Of a stretch of DNA of 64,000 bases, positions 24,211-34,745 are shown in pieces. The stretch covers positions 4,559,023 to 4,623,022 of the forward strand of contig OY829663.1 of the NCBI GenBank assembly GCA_963691815.1, in the 5' to 3' direction. A program made the position numbers and the translations under genes. Each line of letters opens with the position of its first letter. The stretch's first letter is position 1. The notes below the pieces were generated by a model. That model was given only the letters and a program-made list of their open reading frames with translations. It made no database searches and was not told where the DNA came from. This DNA comes from Echiichthys vipera. Taxonomy: Eukaryota > Chordata > Actinopteri > Perciformes > Trachinidae.

Positions 24211-24787
24211 ACGTTATTCCTCACTTTTGTTACACCTCGCAAGAAGTGGCACAGACTTAAAAAAGAACTTGATCCCCTCATCAGTAGCTACAAATACCGT
24301 GTCCAAAATATCTGTGTGTTTACTTACTCGCCTGAACTATAGAATATGTAGCAACTGCAAGAGAAAACGCAACTCTATACTTTCCACCGTGGACGAGAGC
24401 ATCTTCAGTGTCACCTAGTAAAGCGAGAAGCCGCGGTGATTCATGACGCTTGTAAAAGCTGTGAAACCCGCTCCCTTCTCGCTGGCTCCCGCGGTGACCT
24501 TTTGAGCCGCTTTTGAGTAAAGCTTTTGCTCTCGGAGCGGCTCCCACCGGACAGTGCGCTCTTCGGTTGGATGTGGAGCATGTGTGTGATTTTTCTCCAC
24601 AGAGGGAGGAGAGATTTCGTCAGTGGGGAAAGACATTTTTTTTGGATGTGGAGGAACTGGGTAAAGGGGATATTTTAGAAGGTGTGCTTAGCCCCAGGAA
24701 GTGAGTCTTTCAGAGCAGGGATCGAGGGGGTGCAGACATTAGACTCAGACTTTTGGGTTCAGGGGTTGAGTTGCGTGTGCCTGTGCC
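24211..24787. other. Unassigned non-coding sequence
   Basis: A weak exon-like 58-base segment (24603-24660) is discussed among the rejected items. Nothing else is seen. Confidence 0.4.
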
Positions 24788-24826
24788 TGTGTGTGTGTGT
24801 GTGTGTGTGCGTGCGTGTGTGTGTGC
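24788..24826. repeat. (GT)n microsatellite with GC interruptions
   Basis: GT units interrupted by GCGTGCGT. Confidence 0.9.
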
Positions 24827-25113
24827 AGGGGGGGTGCTATGCAGCTGCGTGTCTGTTAGTGCTTGTGTGGGTTGGAGCCAGGCGGGGTGTTAGGCAGGGG
24901 TACAGGCAGACGAGGAGGTGGGATCAGTCTCCCATCGGTGGGCTGGAGGCAAGCATTCTTAACACCTCATAAATCTCACCTGGTGCTACAGGAGCACTGC
25001 TGACATAGCTGCTGCAGTGCACACTCACACACAAGCATGCACACACCTCATACACACATGCTTACAAACTGTGGAGCATGCACATTTTTTTAGTGGGTGC
25101 ATGTTGTATGCAG

Positions 25114-25115
<2 letters not shown>

Positions 25116-25161
<46 letters not shown>
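25116..25161. repeat. (GT)n microsatellite with TATATA end
   Basis: Twenty GT units followed by ATATAT. Confidence 0.95.
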
Positions 25162-25162
<1 letters not shown>

Positions 25163-26180
25163 GTATGTCTAATTGCACACAGGCAGTAAAGTACGAGCCT
25201 GAGAGCCAGTCATGTCAAAAGCAGCAGTGAAACCGGAAAATACAGTTGCGTATAATCACATCTCATCCATCTACCCTCCTGACATTCATAAGAACAAAGA
25301 AAAGTTAATCTTGGCCGTGTTGTAGATAAACTGATCCCACCCGCTGAATTAATCTGCGGCGCAGTCGTCCAACACTAATCCCTTTTCTGATTTGTCCCGT
25401 TTCACATCACAATCCAGCAACTTAAACGTTCACTCGTTGAGTTCTTATGGTAACTTTCGGTGTCACTGAGGGTCCACGCCCAGTCTTTACAGTTTTTGGT
25501 TGTGCAACTTTCTGTAAATACAGCCCAGGGGGCTCCGCGCAGAAGGAAAACAACATATTTCCCGCTTGAGTGGAAAAAACAAAGATCTGCCTCTTTCCTG
25601 GTTGAAAATTACACTTAATTTCTCTTATTTTCTTACCTGTTAAAAAGCCGGATGTGCCATCGTTGGCAACGAAGCAAATTACCCCAATAACCCCTAAAAA
25701 TGTAACATGAATCACCCGTATAATTACTAGTGTGTGACTTATAAAGCACTTGCTTTGTTATCTGCTGTTGTTGAGAATGTGTGCACTCAGTGAACTGCTG
25801 TATACAGTAGGAGCACATTCATACAGCCAGGGCCCAGTGTTTATTCCCACTACTTGTGTATTTTGCGTTCCACTGCCGGCGGCTGCTCAGGCGGCTCGAT
25901 AAACATGTGCACATACACGCTGTCAGCTCCCCCTGGCCTCGTGTGTCCTTTGTGTCCCGTTGTTGTGTGATGATTACAGTGCTCAAAGCTCCAGTGTCCT
26001 TAAGACACCGGGCGGGGAATTCAAGGGTAAAGACCTGATCACCTAGTCTGACTGCAGACGCAGTGGAAGTTTCCTCAGGTGTTAACGCACAGAGGGGATT
26101 CAGAAAAGAGTCAATCTGTGTGCACCTGCTCTGTGTTTTTAATCCAAGAAAATGAGTGATGACTGATGTGCCCACTCAGC
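25162..26180. other. Unassigned non-coding sequence
   Basis: No exon or known repeat is recognised. Confidence 0.4.
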
Positions 26181-26222
26181 GCACACACACACACACACGC
26201 ACACACACGCACACCCACGCAC

Positions 26223-26266
<44 letters not shown>

Positions 26267-26287
26267 GCGCGCACGCACAAACGCACA
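26181..26287. repeat. (CA)n microsatellite with CG interruptions
   Basis: About 107 bp of CA with CGCACA, CCCACG and CGCGCGC interruptions, which raise its Z-DNA potential. Open frames across it encode only Thr-His or Cys-Val repeats. Confidence 0.95.
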
Positions 26288-27049
26288 GAGGTTCAGTGGA
26301 AAATCTGTTCAAGGTAAAGCTGTCCACCTGAAGCATCCTGGAAACAGTGTGGCATTCAACCGTCGCGCCTCCGACAGAGAAGCACTATTCTCGCTGTGCG
26401 TTGCCAATGTTGCCGCAGGTGACTATGGATGTTTCCCATGTTTTTAAGAGGTGACCATTCACTTTCCTTCAGACAAACGGCGGGGTAAGGCATCGGCGCT
26501 CGTCACAGTCACTCATCACAGACGTGTTGAGAGAACAGCACACGGTGTTACCGCCACTCTCCTCTCTGCCCTCTCTTTTTCACATGACTGTGCAGAAAAC
26601 ACACACTTGCCTGCGAAGGCTCGAGCAGTGACAGCAGGACACCGGCCATCACATACGCGCCCCAACAGACATTCATAACCGTAAAGATTCACATAATAAT
26701 TCAGCTGGATTTGAAAATGAGCCTGCTTCTCACTTGATTTATCACCTCAGTAAACATTTACCTAATGTCCTTATCGTCTCAGTTTCAAGCCTTCCTCAAT
26801 ACAGCATGATGCTCATTTAGTGAATCATAATCCTGTTAAGGGAGAAATAGATGATGAAGCATGGGATGCTTTAGGGCGGGGCTACACCACGACCTATCAA
26901 TCAGGGTAAAAGCTTAGCAGTGCACACCCACGGCACTGTGAACATTCAAATAGCAGTGAGCTTCTTCTCTGTTGTTGTCTGCTTTATGATTTTAGGACAA
27001 AATGTATTTGTCAGCGTTTGGTAGTTAAGGGAAACTGTCCATTTCAATC
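26288..27049. other. Unassigned non-coding sequence
   Basis: No feature is supported. Confidence 0.4.
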
Positions 27050-27207
27050 ACTTGTGTTAGCCGCAATGTAGCCTAACACAAGTACTCACGGAGGTAAAGT
27101 ATAAGACTTTACCTCCGTGAGTTCTTGTATTAGCCGCAATGTAGCCTACGGTACTCACGGAGACTACCTCCGTGAGTATCGTAGGCTACATTGCGGCTAA
27201 CACAAGT
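27050..27207. repeat. Nested inverted repeats (three arm pairs)
   Basis: Outer arms 27050-27074 and 27183-27207 are perfect 25-bp complements. Inside, 27084-27100 pairs perfectly with 27106-27122 (17 bp, 5-base loop). Next, 27131-27162 pairs with 27168-27199 (31 of 32 bp, 5-base loop), with the pairing continuing outward through a few more bases. The word TAGCCGCAATGTAGCCT is used in both the outer left arm and the second hairpin, so the folds compete. It is probably a rearranged MITE; a diverged relative lies at 19756-19780. Confidence 0.9.
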
Positions 27208-27660
27208 ACTATGCGAAGACACGCGTCCAAGAGGACACTCCGAAAATGGTAGACACAGTCCTGAAGAGAGCAAAAATACGAAAGTAGAGCCAGCAGGCCT
27301 CTATAGATACAAAGTAGTGGAAAAATGCAAATACAGCAAGTGGACAAAGCTCATTCCAAAATGAAAGTGAGCCTGGGCTCGGCTTCACCCTCTGCGGAGG
27401 AGGGGCCAACTGTGAATGTTGTGTTTACGAACTGCAAGTGACAAATCTTACTCATTCTGCCTTTTTAAAAATAAAATAAAAAACACATATAAATGGCTAA
27501 AAATAAAAAAAGTGAAGCCTTTGCCAAAATTAACAATGAATCACAGACCTGCACTCACAGAGGTTGGTGAGCGCACACCCCTGAGAAACCCACATAAACA
27601 CGGGCAGCCAGGGGGGCACGTCACTCCTCCAGACTCTAACAACCACATAGAGAGATACAG
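27208..27660. other. Unassigned non-coding sequence
   Basis: Possibly the interior of the same element as the inverted repeats, but no relationship can be shown. An A-rich stretch lies at 27465-27515. Confidence 0.35.
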
Positions 27661-27666
27661 GCACAC

Positions 27667-27722
<56 letters not shown>
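27661..27722. repeat. (CA)n microsatellite
   Basis: About 62 bp of CA with one CG and one CAAACA interruption. Confidence 0.95.
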
Positions 27723-28272
27723 AGAGACAGGGGGGACCGTGATCGTGGTCTTTGCAGGGCTCTGTCAGAGCATTATGAGCTGGACTAACTAGCTGTGTGC
27801 TGCCACCCTGTCCACAGCTCATTGATCACCGGCTCCCCCGCCGCTCAGGGGCTATTTGCTGGCCGCTCAGGGGGAATGGTTTCCTGGCAAACAGAGCGGG
27901 TCCGAGCGGGGGAAAGAGTGTGTTCTGTGTGGCCAGGCCCCGCTCGCTCACAGGGACTCCTTACTCTCTGACAGGCGAGAGTTTAACGAGAGATCGAATG
28001 CATTAGCACAGAAAGTACACAGTGCTGACCCCGCGGATGACCGCCGCACTTCACCGCTCACGCTGATGTCTCGGAGTGAGTGTGGTTATTCGCAGCTGTC
28101 ATACACAAGCGAGGCCCTATTTTGTGGTGGTTGAAGACCAGACCCATTCATCTTCCTGTGGCATTTTGATTTGTGTTTGTGGATGTCATTTTTGACTCAG
28201 CCCCGCCCCCTTACTTTCACATGTTTCTATTCCCAGAGCCCGTTTGCATTAATGAGCTGTTATGCCTGCTGC
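27723..28272. other. Unassigned non-coding sequence
   Basis: Moderately CpG-containing around 27825-28075, with no exon supported. Confidence 0.4.
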
Positions 28273-28313
28273 CTCTCTCTCTCTCTCTCTCTCTCTCCCT
28301 CTCTCTCTCTCTC

Positions 28314-28394
<81 letters not shown>
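28273..28394. repeat. (CT)n microsatellite containing a C12 run
   Basis: CT repeats with CCCT interruptions surround a 12-base C run at 28313-28324. Frames across it give Ser-Leu or Arg-Glu repeats only. Confidence 0.95.
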
Positions 28395-28396
<2 letters not shown>

Positions 28397-28442
28397 GTCA
28401 AATGTTTCCAGGCTCCAGTTGCTACACTTTATGTGCTCGCTA

Positions 28443-28590
28443 GTACGGCTGCAACTAATAATTACTTTCATTATCGCTACGTGTGCTGAATATTTCCTGG
28501 ATTAATAGTTTATAAAATGTCAAAAAATAGTGGAAATGTCCCTCCAAGTCCACGATGACGTCCTGTTTTGTTAGTCCATAGATATTTTAT
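28443..28590 (+). repeat. Dispersed fish repeat (GGCTGCAACTAATAATTA type)
   Basis: It begins ACGGCTGCAACTAATAATTA and continues with TTATAAAATGTCAAAAAATAG, TGGAAATGTCC, GATGACGTC and TGTTTTGTTAGTCCA. That order is one I know from an abundant fish dispersed repeat. Old and non-coding. Termini are not defined. Confidence 0.55.
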
Positions 28591-28616
28591 TTAATCTGAT
28601 ATAAAATAATAATGAT

Positions 28617-28860
28617 GTTTCTGGGTTCTCCGGTTTCCTCCCACAGTCCAAAGACGTGCAGGTGTTGGGTTCATTGATGACTCTAAATCACCCGTAGGTG
28701 TGAATGGTTGTCTGTCTCTGTTTGTCTCTATGTGTCCTGTGATAGACTGGCGTCCTGTCCAGGGTGGACCCCGCCTCACGCCCGATGTCAGCTGGGATCG
28801 GCTCCAGCCCCCCCGCGACCCCGACCCCGGGATAAGCGGTTGAAGATGAATGCATAAATG
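28617..28860 (+). mobile_element. SINE with L2-like 3' tail, 5'-truncated
   Basis: It shares with 54442-54766 the words CTCCGGTTTCCTCCCACAG, CCAAAGACGTGCAGGTGTT, CATTGATGACTCTAAATCAC and TAGACTGGCGTCCTGTCCAG. It ends GGGATAAGCGGTTGAAGATG plus an (AATG)-like tail. The tRNA-like head present in the other copy is missing. TAATAATG at 28607-28614 and 28869-28876 may be a short target duplication, but the left junction is not clean. Confidence 0.85.
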
Positions 28861-28991
28861 AATGAACGTAATAATGTTTATTAAGTATGAATAAAGCCAC
28901 AAAGTGCTTCACAAGAGTCAAATGAATAAAGTAGCTGTAATTAAACCTCTTCTTAAAAAGCCCAGTCTTGATCCTGAGGTACTAGCCGACT

Positions 28992-29111
28992 ATAGACCGG
29001 GGCGACTGTGGCTCAGTGGCAGATTGGGTCGCCCTCCATTCGAGTAGTCAGAAGACTAGAAAGGCGCTATATAAGTAGAGTATATAAGTCCATTTACCAT
29101 AAAAATAGACC
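28992..29111 (+). mobile_element. tRNA-derived SINE, family 2, internally deleted
   Basis: The head GGGGCGACTGTGGCTCAGTG resembles tRNA box A. The 3' end reads AAAGGCGCTATATAAGTAGA then AAGTCCATTTACCAT, a tail I know from a fish SINE. The middle, including box B, is lost. ATAGACC at 28992-28998 and 29105-29111 is a possible 7-bp target duplication. Confidence 0.7.
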
Positions 29112-30204
29112 ATAAAGCAGTTTAAAGAAACGAGTAATTAAACAGAGGAAAGTAGAAAATCTCCATATTTGAGGAGCTGCCATTTTTGCATGAAAGATTA
29201 GTCGGCGATCCTTTTTTTTGTTGTCCAATCCCTCGTTTGTTGACTCATCGTTGCAGCGCCGCAGTGCACGTGGTCCCTGACCAATAACCGTGGACTGTTG
29301 CACCATTTGCAAAAATAAACCTAGACATACTCCGTATCCTCTAGCACTGAAGGTTATGACACAGGCCCATTTCAACCAGCGTAACAAAGGATAAGGCTGG
29401 TTTTTTAGTCTATACTTTGTCATAAATCTCATGAAAAAACCTTTTCGGCTTCGCTGCCCTGTCTGTGGCACCCGGCCTTAAGCTCGTGGAAGCCGCTGAG
29501 GTCGTAAAGCTGAAAATAATGGATCCAAATATAGATTTTTTTTTACCAACATTTTTGGTTCTTTTGTCGGTAATGTTACTCAACAGGTGGAAAAAAGGGG
29601 ATTTCCTCGAGGACTATTTTCAGCGGCGGATTAATCCACATTTGGTGCTCTAGTGAGTATTTGTGGCAACAAGACAGTGTGTGTGTGTGTGTGTGTGTGT
29701 GGGACTGAGTTAAGATGAACTACACACTCGTCTCATTAATGTGTGTTTAACGGAGCTCTTTGGCGCAAAGCAAGAAGATATTTCGGGCTTTGATAAACAG
29801 ATAACAGTCGGATCAATTCGTTGGTTTTGATCTTTTTAATGAGATTTCTTGGCGATCTGGAAAAATCTAGAACGTAGAGCATGCATACCCATCCCCTGCT
29901 TCTAATTGGACTACGGTTTGTCCGCAGTAATGGCACACAGGCCGCAGTGCGTCCCGCAGTGTCCTGCTACGATGCTTCAGTGACGCGGCCGAGGCTTGGA
30001 GTGGGTTCATCCGAGCATGTGCGGCGCTGTGCGAGGCTCTACTTCGTGCTGGAATCTTCACTTCTAATTCATGTTTCACTTTGTTCTGCTTTTGCTTTTC
30101 TGTACAAACTCCCTTTGAGGTCGAGGCTGTGGGCCGTCATCAGAAACGTCTCTCCACAGCGTGAGCTCCATCACATCACATAATGAACTGGAACAAATAT
30201 GCCT
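29112..30204. other. Unassigned non-coding sequence with a short GT tract
   Basis: A (GT)12 tract lies at 29677-29701. A 62-codon open frame at 29465-29653 has no recognisable domain. CpG is locally raised around 29930-30010. Confidence 0.4.
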
Positions 30205-30205
30205 C

Positions 30206-30261
<56 letters not shown>

Positions 30262-30416
30262 CTCTCCGTCTCTCTCTCTCTCCCCCTCTCTCTCTCCCTC
30301 TCTCTGTCTCTGTCTCTCTCTCTTTCTCTCTCTCTCTCCCTCTCTCTCTCCCTCTCTCTCTCTCTCCCTCTCTCTCTCTTTCTCTCTCTCTCTATCTCTC
30401 TGTCTCTGTCTCTATA

Positions 30417-30474
<58 letters not shown>

Positions 30475-30501
30475 TCTCTCTCTCCCTCTCTCTCTCTCTC
30501 C
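30205..30501. repeat. Long interrupted (CT)n microsatellite, about 297 bp
   Basis: CT repeats with regular CCCT, CTGT, TTCT and CTAT interruptions. It is one of the longest simple tracts here. Open frames of up to 173 codons across it (Ser-Leu on +, Arg-Glu on -) are artefacts. The polypyrimidine strand is H-DNA prone. Confidence 0.95.
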
Positions 30502-32454
30502 TGCTGTGGAGTATAATGACTGGTCCACATCCTTCCCCTGCTCATCTGTTGGTCCGTTTCGCTCCTCCCCACATGCTAACCATCATCTCACTTCACAAAC
30601 ACAGAGACACACACTGATGCTGTTCAGCAGAAAGCACTCGCTTATTAGGAGCACCAGACTTGGAGAGTACCCAAAAAAGTGACTGTTTGCAGTGTGTGTG
30701 TGTGTTTGCAGCCGGCTAAATGTGCGTGTGTTCTTAGCATGTCCATGTGTGTGTTTTACAATTAACAACCCCTGAGGACTTCAAGTATACCAGAATGTAA
30801 ATACCCCCAAAAGATATCTGCATCGCCAGGACCTAAAACGTGTTTAACGACATACATTTTGGGGTCGCGGCATAAAGAAATCCTTGTTAGGCCGCCAAAT
30901 GATGTCACAGTTCTTTCTCTTTCTATCAGACCAGGGAGAAAAGATTGTTTTCAGACGTGTCAACCTGTGTTTCTACACCGCACTTACAGCTTTTCATCTG
31001 GTCATCGCTGATGACACCGGAGCACCTTACAGAGCGGGACTTCCTGATGCAATGACCCCGCGAGCACACGGCCGCCTGGCAATCGTCCCATCAATCAGCT
31101 TGTAAATGTCATTAGAAGGACATGGCAGCTATAGGACAGATGACACATGTTGAGAGGACTTTTATCCCGCACAGTGGGATACAGTGGGAGGCAGAGCTGT
31201 ACTCCTGGTCTGGGCCAGTAATATAAGTTAGAGACTCTTTTTTTTTTAACTAGCAGTTGGGGCCTAATTTGGTTTGCAGGCCTGCGTCTGCTCAGTCCCC
31301 ACATGACCAGTACACCGCGTGAACCCGGATTCATCACTTACTGATTTTGTTGTATGCACCAGAACGACGACAAATTATTTTTCTTCTCTTCTGTTTCTGC
31401 GGCAAGAGTTGGACACTCATCTGTTATTGACTTTTATGTAACTTTTATTGAATGAAACAACAGTCAACGCTAAAAAAAAATGCCATTACTGTAGTTATGC
31501 TGTTTCCTTTACTGGGTTATGAAATTAGGATATGACATAGATATGATATACACCAGCAGCAGCAGTTTCATACAGGTATTTAAAAGGGTAGGCAATTATA
31601 AACATTGTTCAAACCTGAAAAACTTCATTTTATTTAATTTAAATTCTATTAGAGGTCCTCCAGTTTTTGAAGAAACCAGTTGTTTTTGACTTCATTTTGG
31701 GGAAACTTGAGTAAAATGATGTGCAGGACATCTTCATTATTCCCAACCATTGGAGGTCAGTGCCAAACCTAATCTTAAAATGCGAGAGAGTGGTAAATCC
31801 TAGGTAACCATCAAGACAGGACCCCAGATACGGTCATTTTTTGGTTCCATTAAAAACAAGATGGTAGTGGCCGAATTGCCAAACTCCATGCTTCAGAACT
31901 GTAACCCACAGACCACAGATCACAGCGGCTAAGTCCTTGTTTTTTATTATATCATAAAAAAGCATGACTGTTTATAAGAGGAACAAGGGCCCCTGTCTGG
32001 AATCAAACCAGGGACATTGCAACTGTGTACCCCTGCTCTTTTTATTCTTGTGTTTTAGGAGTGCAGGCTCGCTTAAATACTTAGTGTATTTGAAAAATGT
32101 CTTTTCTCACAGCATGAGCTGCAGAAACTGAAACCATTCAGCGCCTCAGAAGTAGTTTTGAGATCTTGTTAGCAAAAGCTTTTTGTGGCTAACACAGACC
32201 ATTAAAGCGGCAATCAGAACCAAAACTCATAGTCAGAGAGTGATTAATGCTCCGCGGTGGCTGTAGTATCCTGCAGTGTGTGAGCTTAACGGCTGATTTC
32301 ACAGACTTAACTCTGCACATGCACAGACACATTCATGTAAGCCACATATAAAGCACATACACTCGTACCTAATGATCTGGATTATTAGAGCCCACCCACA
32401 GCACGAGTCTGGTCCACTGTCTATCTGTTTGATCAGCTAATTACGACCATTATG

Positions 32455-32455
<1 letters not shown>
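30502..32455. other. Unassigned non-coding sequence
   Basis: A short GT run lies at 30692-30706. No exon or family is recognised in the rest. Confidence 0.4.
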
Positions 32456-32491
<36 letters not shown>

Positions 32492-32514
32492 GCATGCACA
32501 CACACACACACACA
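32456..32514. repeat. (CA)n microsatellite with ATATGCATG interruption
   Basis: CA repeats split by ATATGCATG near 32488. Confidence 0.95.
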
Positions 32515-33261
32515 GTACCCAAGAGACCGGGTAAGAGGTTTTATGCAGCGAGCCGCTGGGCTTTGCCTCCCCCCCCCCCTCTCCCTCTTTTCTTCTCCTC
32601 ACGTCCCTCTTCCTCCATTTTTCCCTCTTTTCTTTATTTCTGACCCGAGATCAGCCTTTGCCAGCTTGGAACTGAGAAAAAAACAAAACAAACAAGGGAC
32701 AAGTGGCCTCGTTAAACGTGTATCAGTCTGCTACAGGGCACTCAAAAAGATGGCGGGCGGCAGTGCCGAGCTGCGGTCTTTCATCATGTTACGTAGGAAG
32801 TCCGAGGGTTTGAATGAAGGAATTGTGCGTTTGCAAAAGCCCGATCTAAATTCTGTTACCTAAACATTCTTTATATGGCTAAGTCCTACAGTCTTTAGGC
32901 TTGGACCTTGATCCTGTTGCACCGCTGCTGCCCCTCTGAATTGAAACAGCTGAGCTTTGAGTCATCAGTTAGCAGTTATGTGGTATATTGTTAGCATGCG
33001 AGTGCTGTGGCTGTAGGGATGGCAGAGGAGCTGCAACGATTAGGCGCTTATTGTCAACCACTTACTTCGGTATTCATATTTATTTTTTCCATCATGTTGG
33101 AGTTGTTTAAACCTACAGTTTTGCACTTTAATATGCAAACCTGCTGCATTACTCAATATAAAGTTTGCCCAGATAAAATGAACATAAATGAAATTGTCAG
33201 TTTGAGGATATTTATCAGCTAATCCATAAATTATCCAATAGATGAATTAAGTGAAATCTCC
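32515..33261. other. Unassigned; contains C11 run and pyrimidine tract
   Basis: A C11 run at 32569-32579 leads into CT-rich sequence to about 32640. From about 33030 the words GCTGCAACGATTAGGCGC weakly resemble a dispersed fish repeat. Confidence 0.4.
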
Positions 33262-33385
33262 AGTCGTGCCCTCCTGGATTGCCATGAAATTCTTTTATAG
33301 ACGTTCAGAGGATGGATCCCAACGACCCGGGTGAACCTATCCTGTGGCTAATTTGCTAATGCACGCGGGCTAACATGCTAAAGAT
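33262..33385 (+). repeat. Probable dispersed fish repeat fragment
   Basis: CTGGATTGCCATGAAATTCTT, GACGTTCAGAGGATGGATCC and GGTGAACCTATCC follow the order of a dispersed repeat I recall from fish (TTGCCATGAAATTT... AGAGGATGAATCC...). It then runs into TTTGCTAATGCACGCGGGC and CTAACATGCTAA. Confidence 0.5.
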
Positions 33386-34696
33386 TCCAAATGACTTGCA
33401 ATCTGCTTTAATTTGAGTTGATTCATTTCCTCCTTTCACCCTCAGCCTCTCCTGCAGTTCCCTCGACTCCCTTATCCTGCCTTCTGCCCTCCCCGCAGTA
33501 TCAACTGCTATCTCGCCTTCTTCCATCCTCTCTTTTCATTAACCTTTTTTATGTTTTCCCGTCACATCTGTCCTCCCTCGTTTCCCGGCCCCCCTCTCTC
33601 CTTCATTTCTCCTCTGCGCCGCAGCAGAAAGAACGATGCACGTTTCCCCCTCTGTTAATTACCCTGATCAATGACGGCCCTGCCACTGTGTTACCCACGT
33701 CGCTGCTTTCTGCTGCACACTACCACCTATACGCTCTGCCTGACTCGGGGGGAAACGCATTACCACCTCTGGAGCTGTGCCTGCTCGGAAAGATTAAGGT
33801 CATTTCCTGGCGGCGGGGGCCTGCAGTTCCGCTCTGTGCATTATAGCCTTAAACTTTAACCTATCAAGTGACTCTAAAAAGCAGAGAAAACAAACAAGCC
33901 CAGCCATTAGCTGCCTCTCCTGCGATTGTATTCCTTACCATAGGGAGTCAGAATGCTCCGTGCCAACACATATGTTTAATATCTTTTTTTTATAACCCTT
34001 TTTTAAGCGGGTCTATTTATTTTATATACAGTTCATTTGTTGTTCTTGGATTTAAGTGCGAGCTTTACGTTGTTGACGGCCACAAGGGCAGAGCTGGAAT
34101 TCCCCCTGTGCGAGCCATCTGCTGCTGGAGCCTTGTGTTTCCCCACCATATAAAACTTCTGTTTTACATTTCCTTGATTTAATTCCACCTTGTACCAAAG
34201 ACAGCTAAGCAGAATGAGCCGGAGCGTGTCCCCGAACCTCCCTGCTCCTAACTTCAGCAGATCATTTCTCTATCTCGCCCTCTTTCCACTGTCAAACATC
34301 GGTGGCTGTGCGGTGTGTGTGTGTAGATGGAAAGCTCTTATAGGTGGTCTGTGATGAAGTTCCCACTACGGGCTAAGTGTGTGGTTTGAAGGGGGCGGGC
34401 TCTTGGAAAAGCCACAGAAAGTATGAAAATACTGCTTGCTCAGGATTAGAAAAAAAACGTCTTTGACCCCAACGAGTGAACTCAGAGTTTTCATATCCTG
34501 CCCTGTGCTCATCATTGCTCCCTTTTTTGAATCAGTACCATCTCTGACGCTTTTCTGTATTTAGCACCTCAGTCCATCACCGAGAGCCTATCAATGAAAC
34601 AGCAGTGGAATATAAAAACACAGTGTTTGTAGGTGCGATCGATGTGTTTTGACACAGCCAGTCACTCTTGGCAGGTCTGACGTTTGCTAATGTGCC
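33386..34696. other. Unassigned non-coding sequence
   Basis: Pyrimidine-rich at 33425-33610. The 33645-33850 part is unique, GC-balanced sequence that could be conserved, but it lacks splice signals and the 142-codon frame there has no domain. Confidence 0.4.
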
Positions 34697-34732
<36 letters not shown>

Positions 34733-34745
34733 CCGTATGTGTGTG
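34697..34745. repeat. (GT)n microsatellite, interrupted
   Basis: Thirteen GT units, then ATATGTGTGTCC and further GT. Confidence 0.9.

Noticed and set aside
24603..24660. 58-base exon-like segment (acceptor TTTTTCTCCACAG, donor GTAAAG)
   Set aside because: Splice-like pairs this short are frequent by chance. The encoded 19 residues resemble nothing known to me and no partner exon is seen.
29465..29653. 62-codon frame with a hydrophobic centre (FFLPTFLVLLSVMLL)
   Set aside because: A short hydrophobic run alone is weak evidence. The surrounding DNA looks like a dispersed repeat interior and no family is recognised.
30161..30682. 173-codon Ser-Leu-rich frame and an opposing Arg-Glu-rich frame
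   Set aside because: Both are direct translations of the CT/GA microsatellite.
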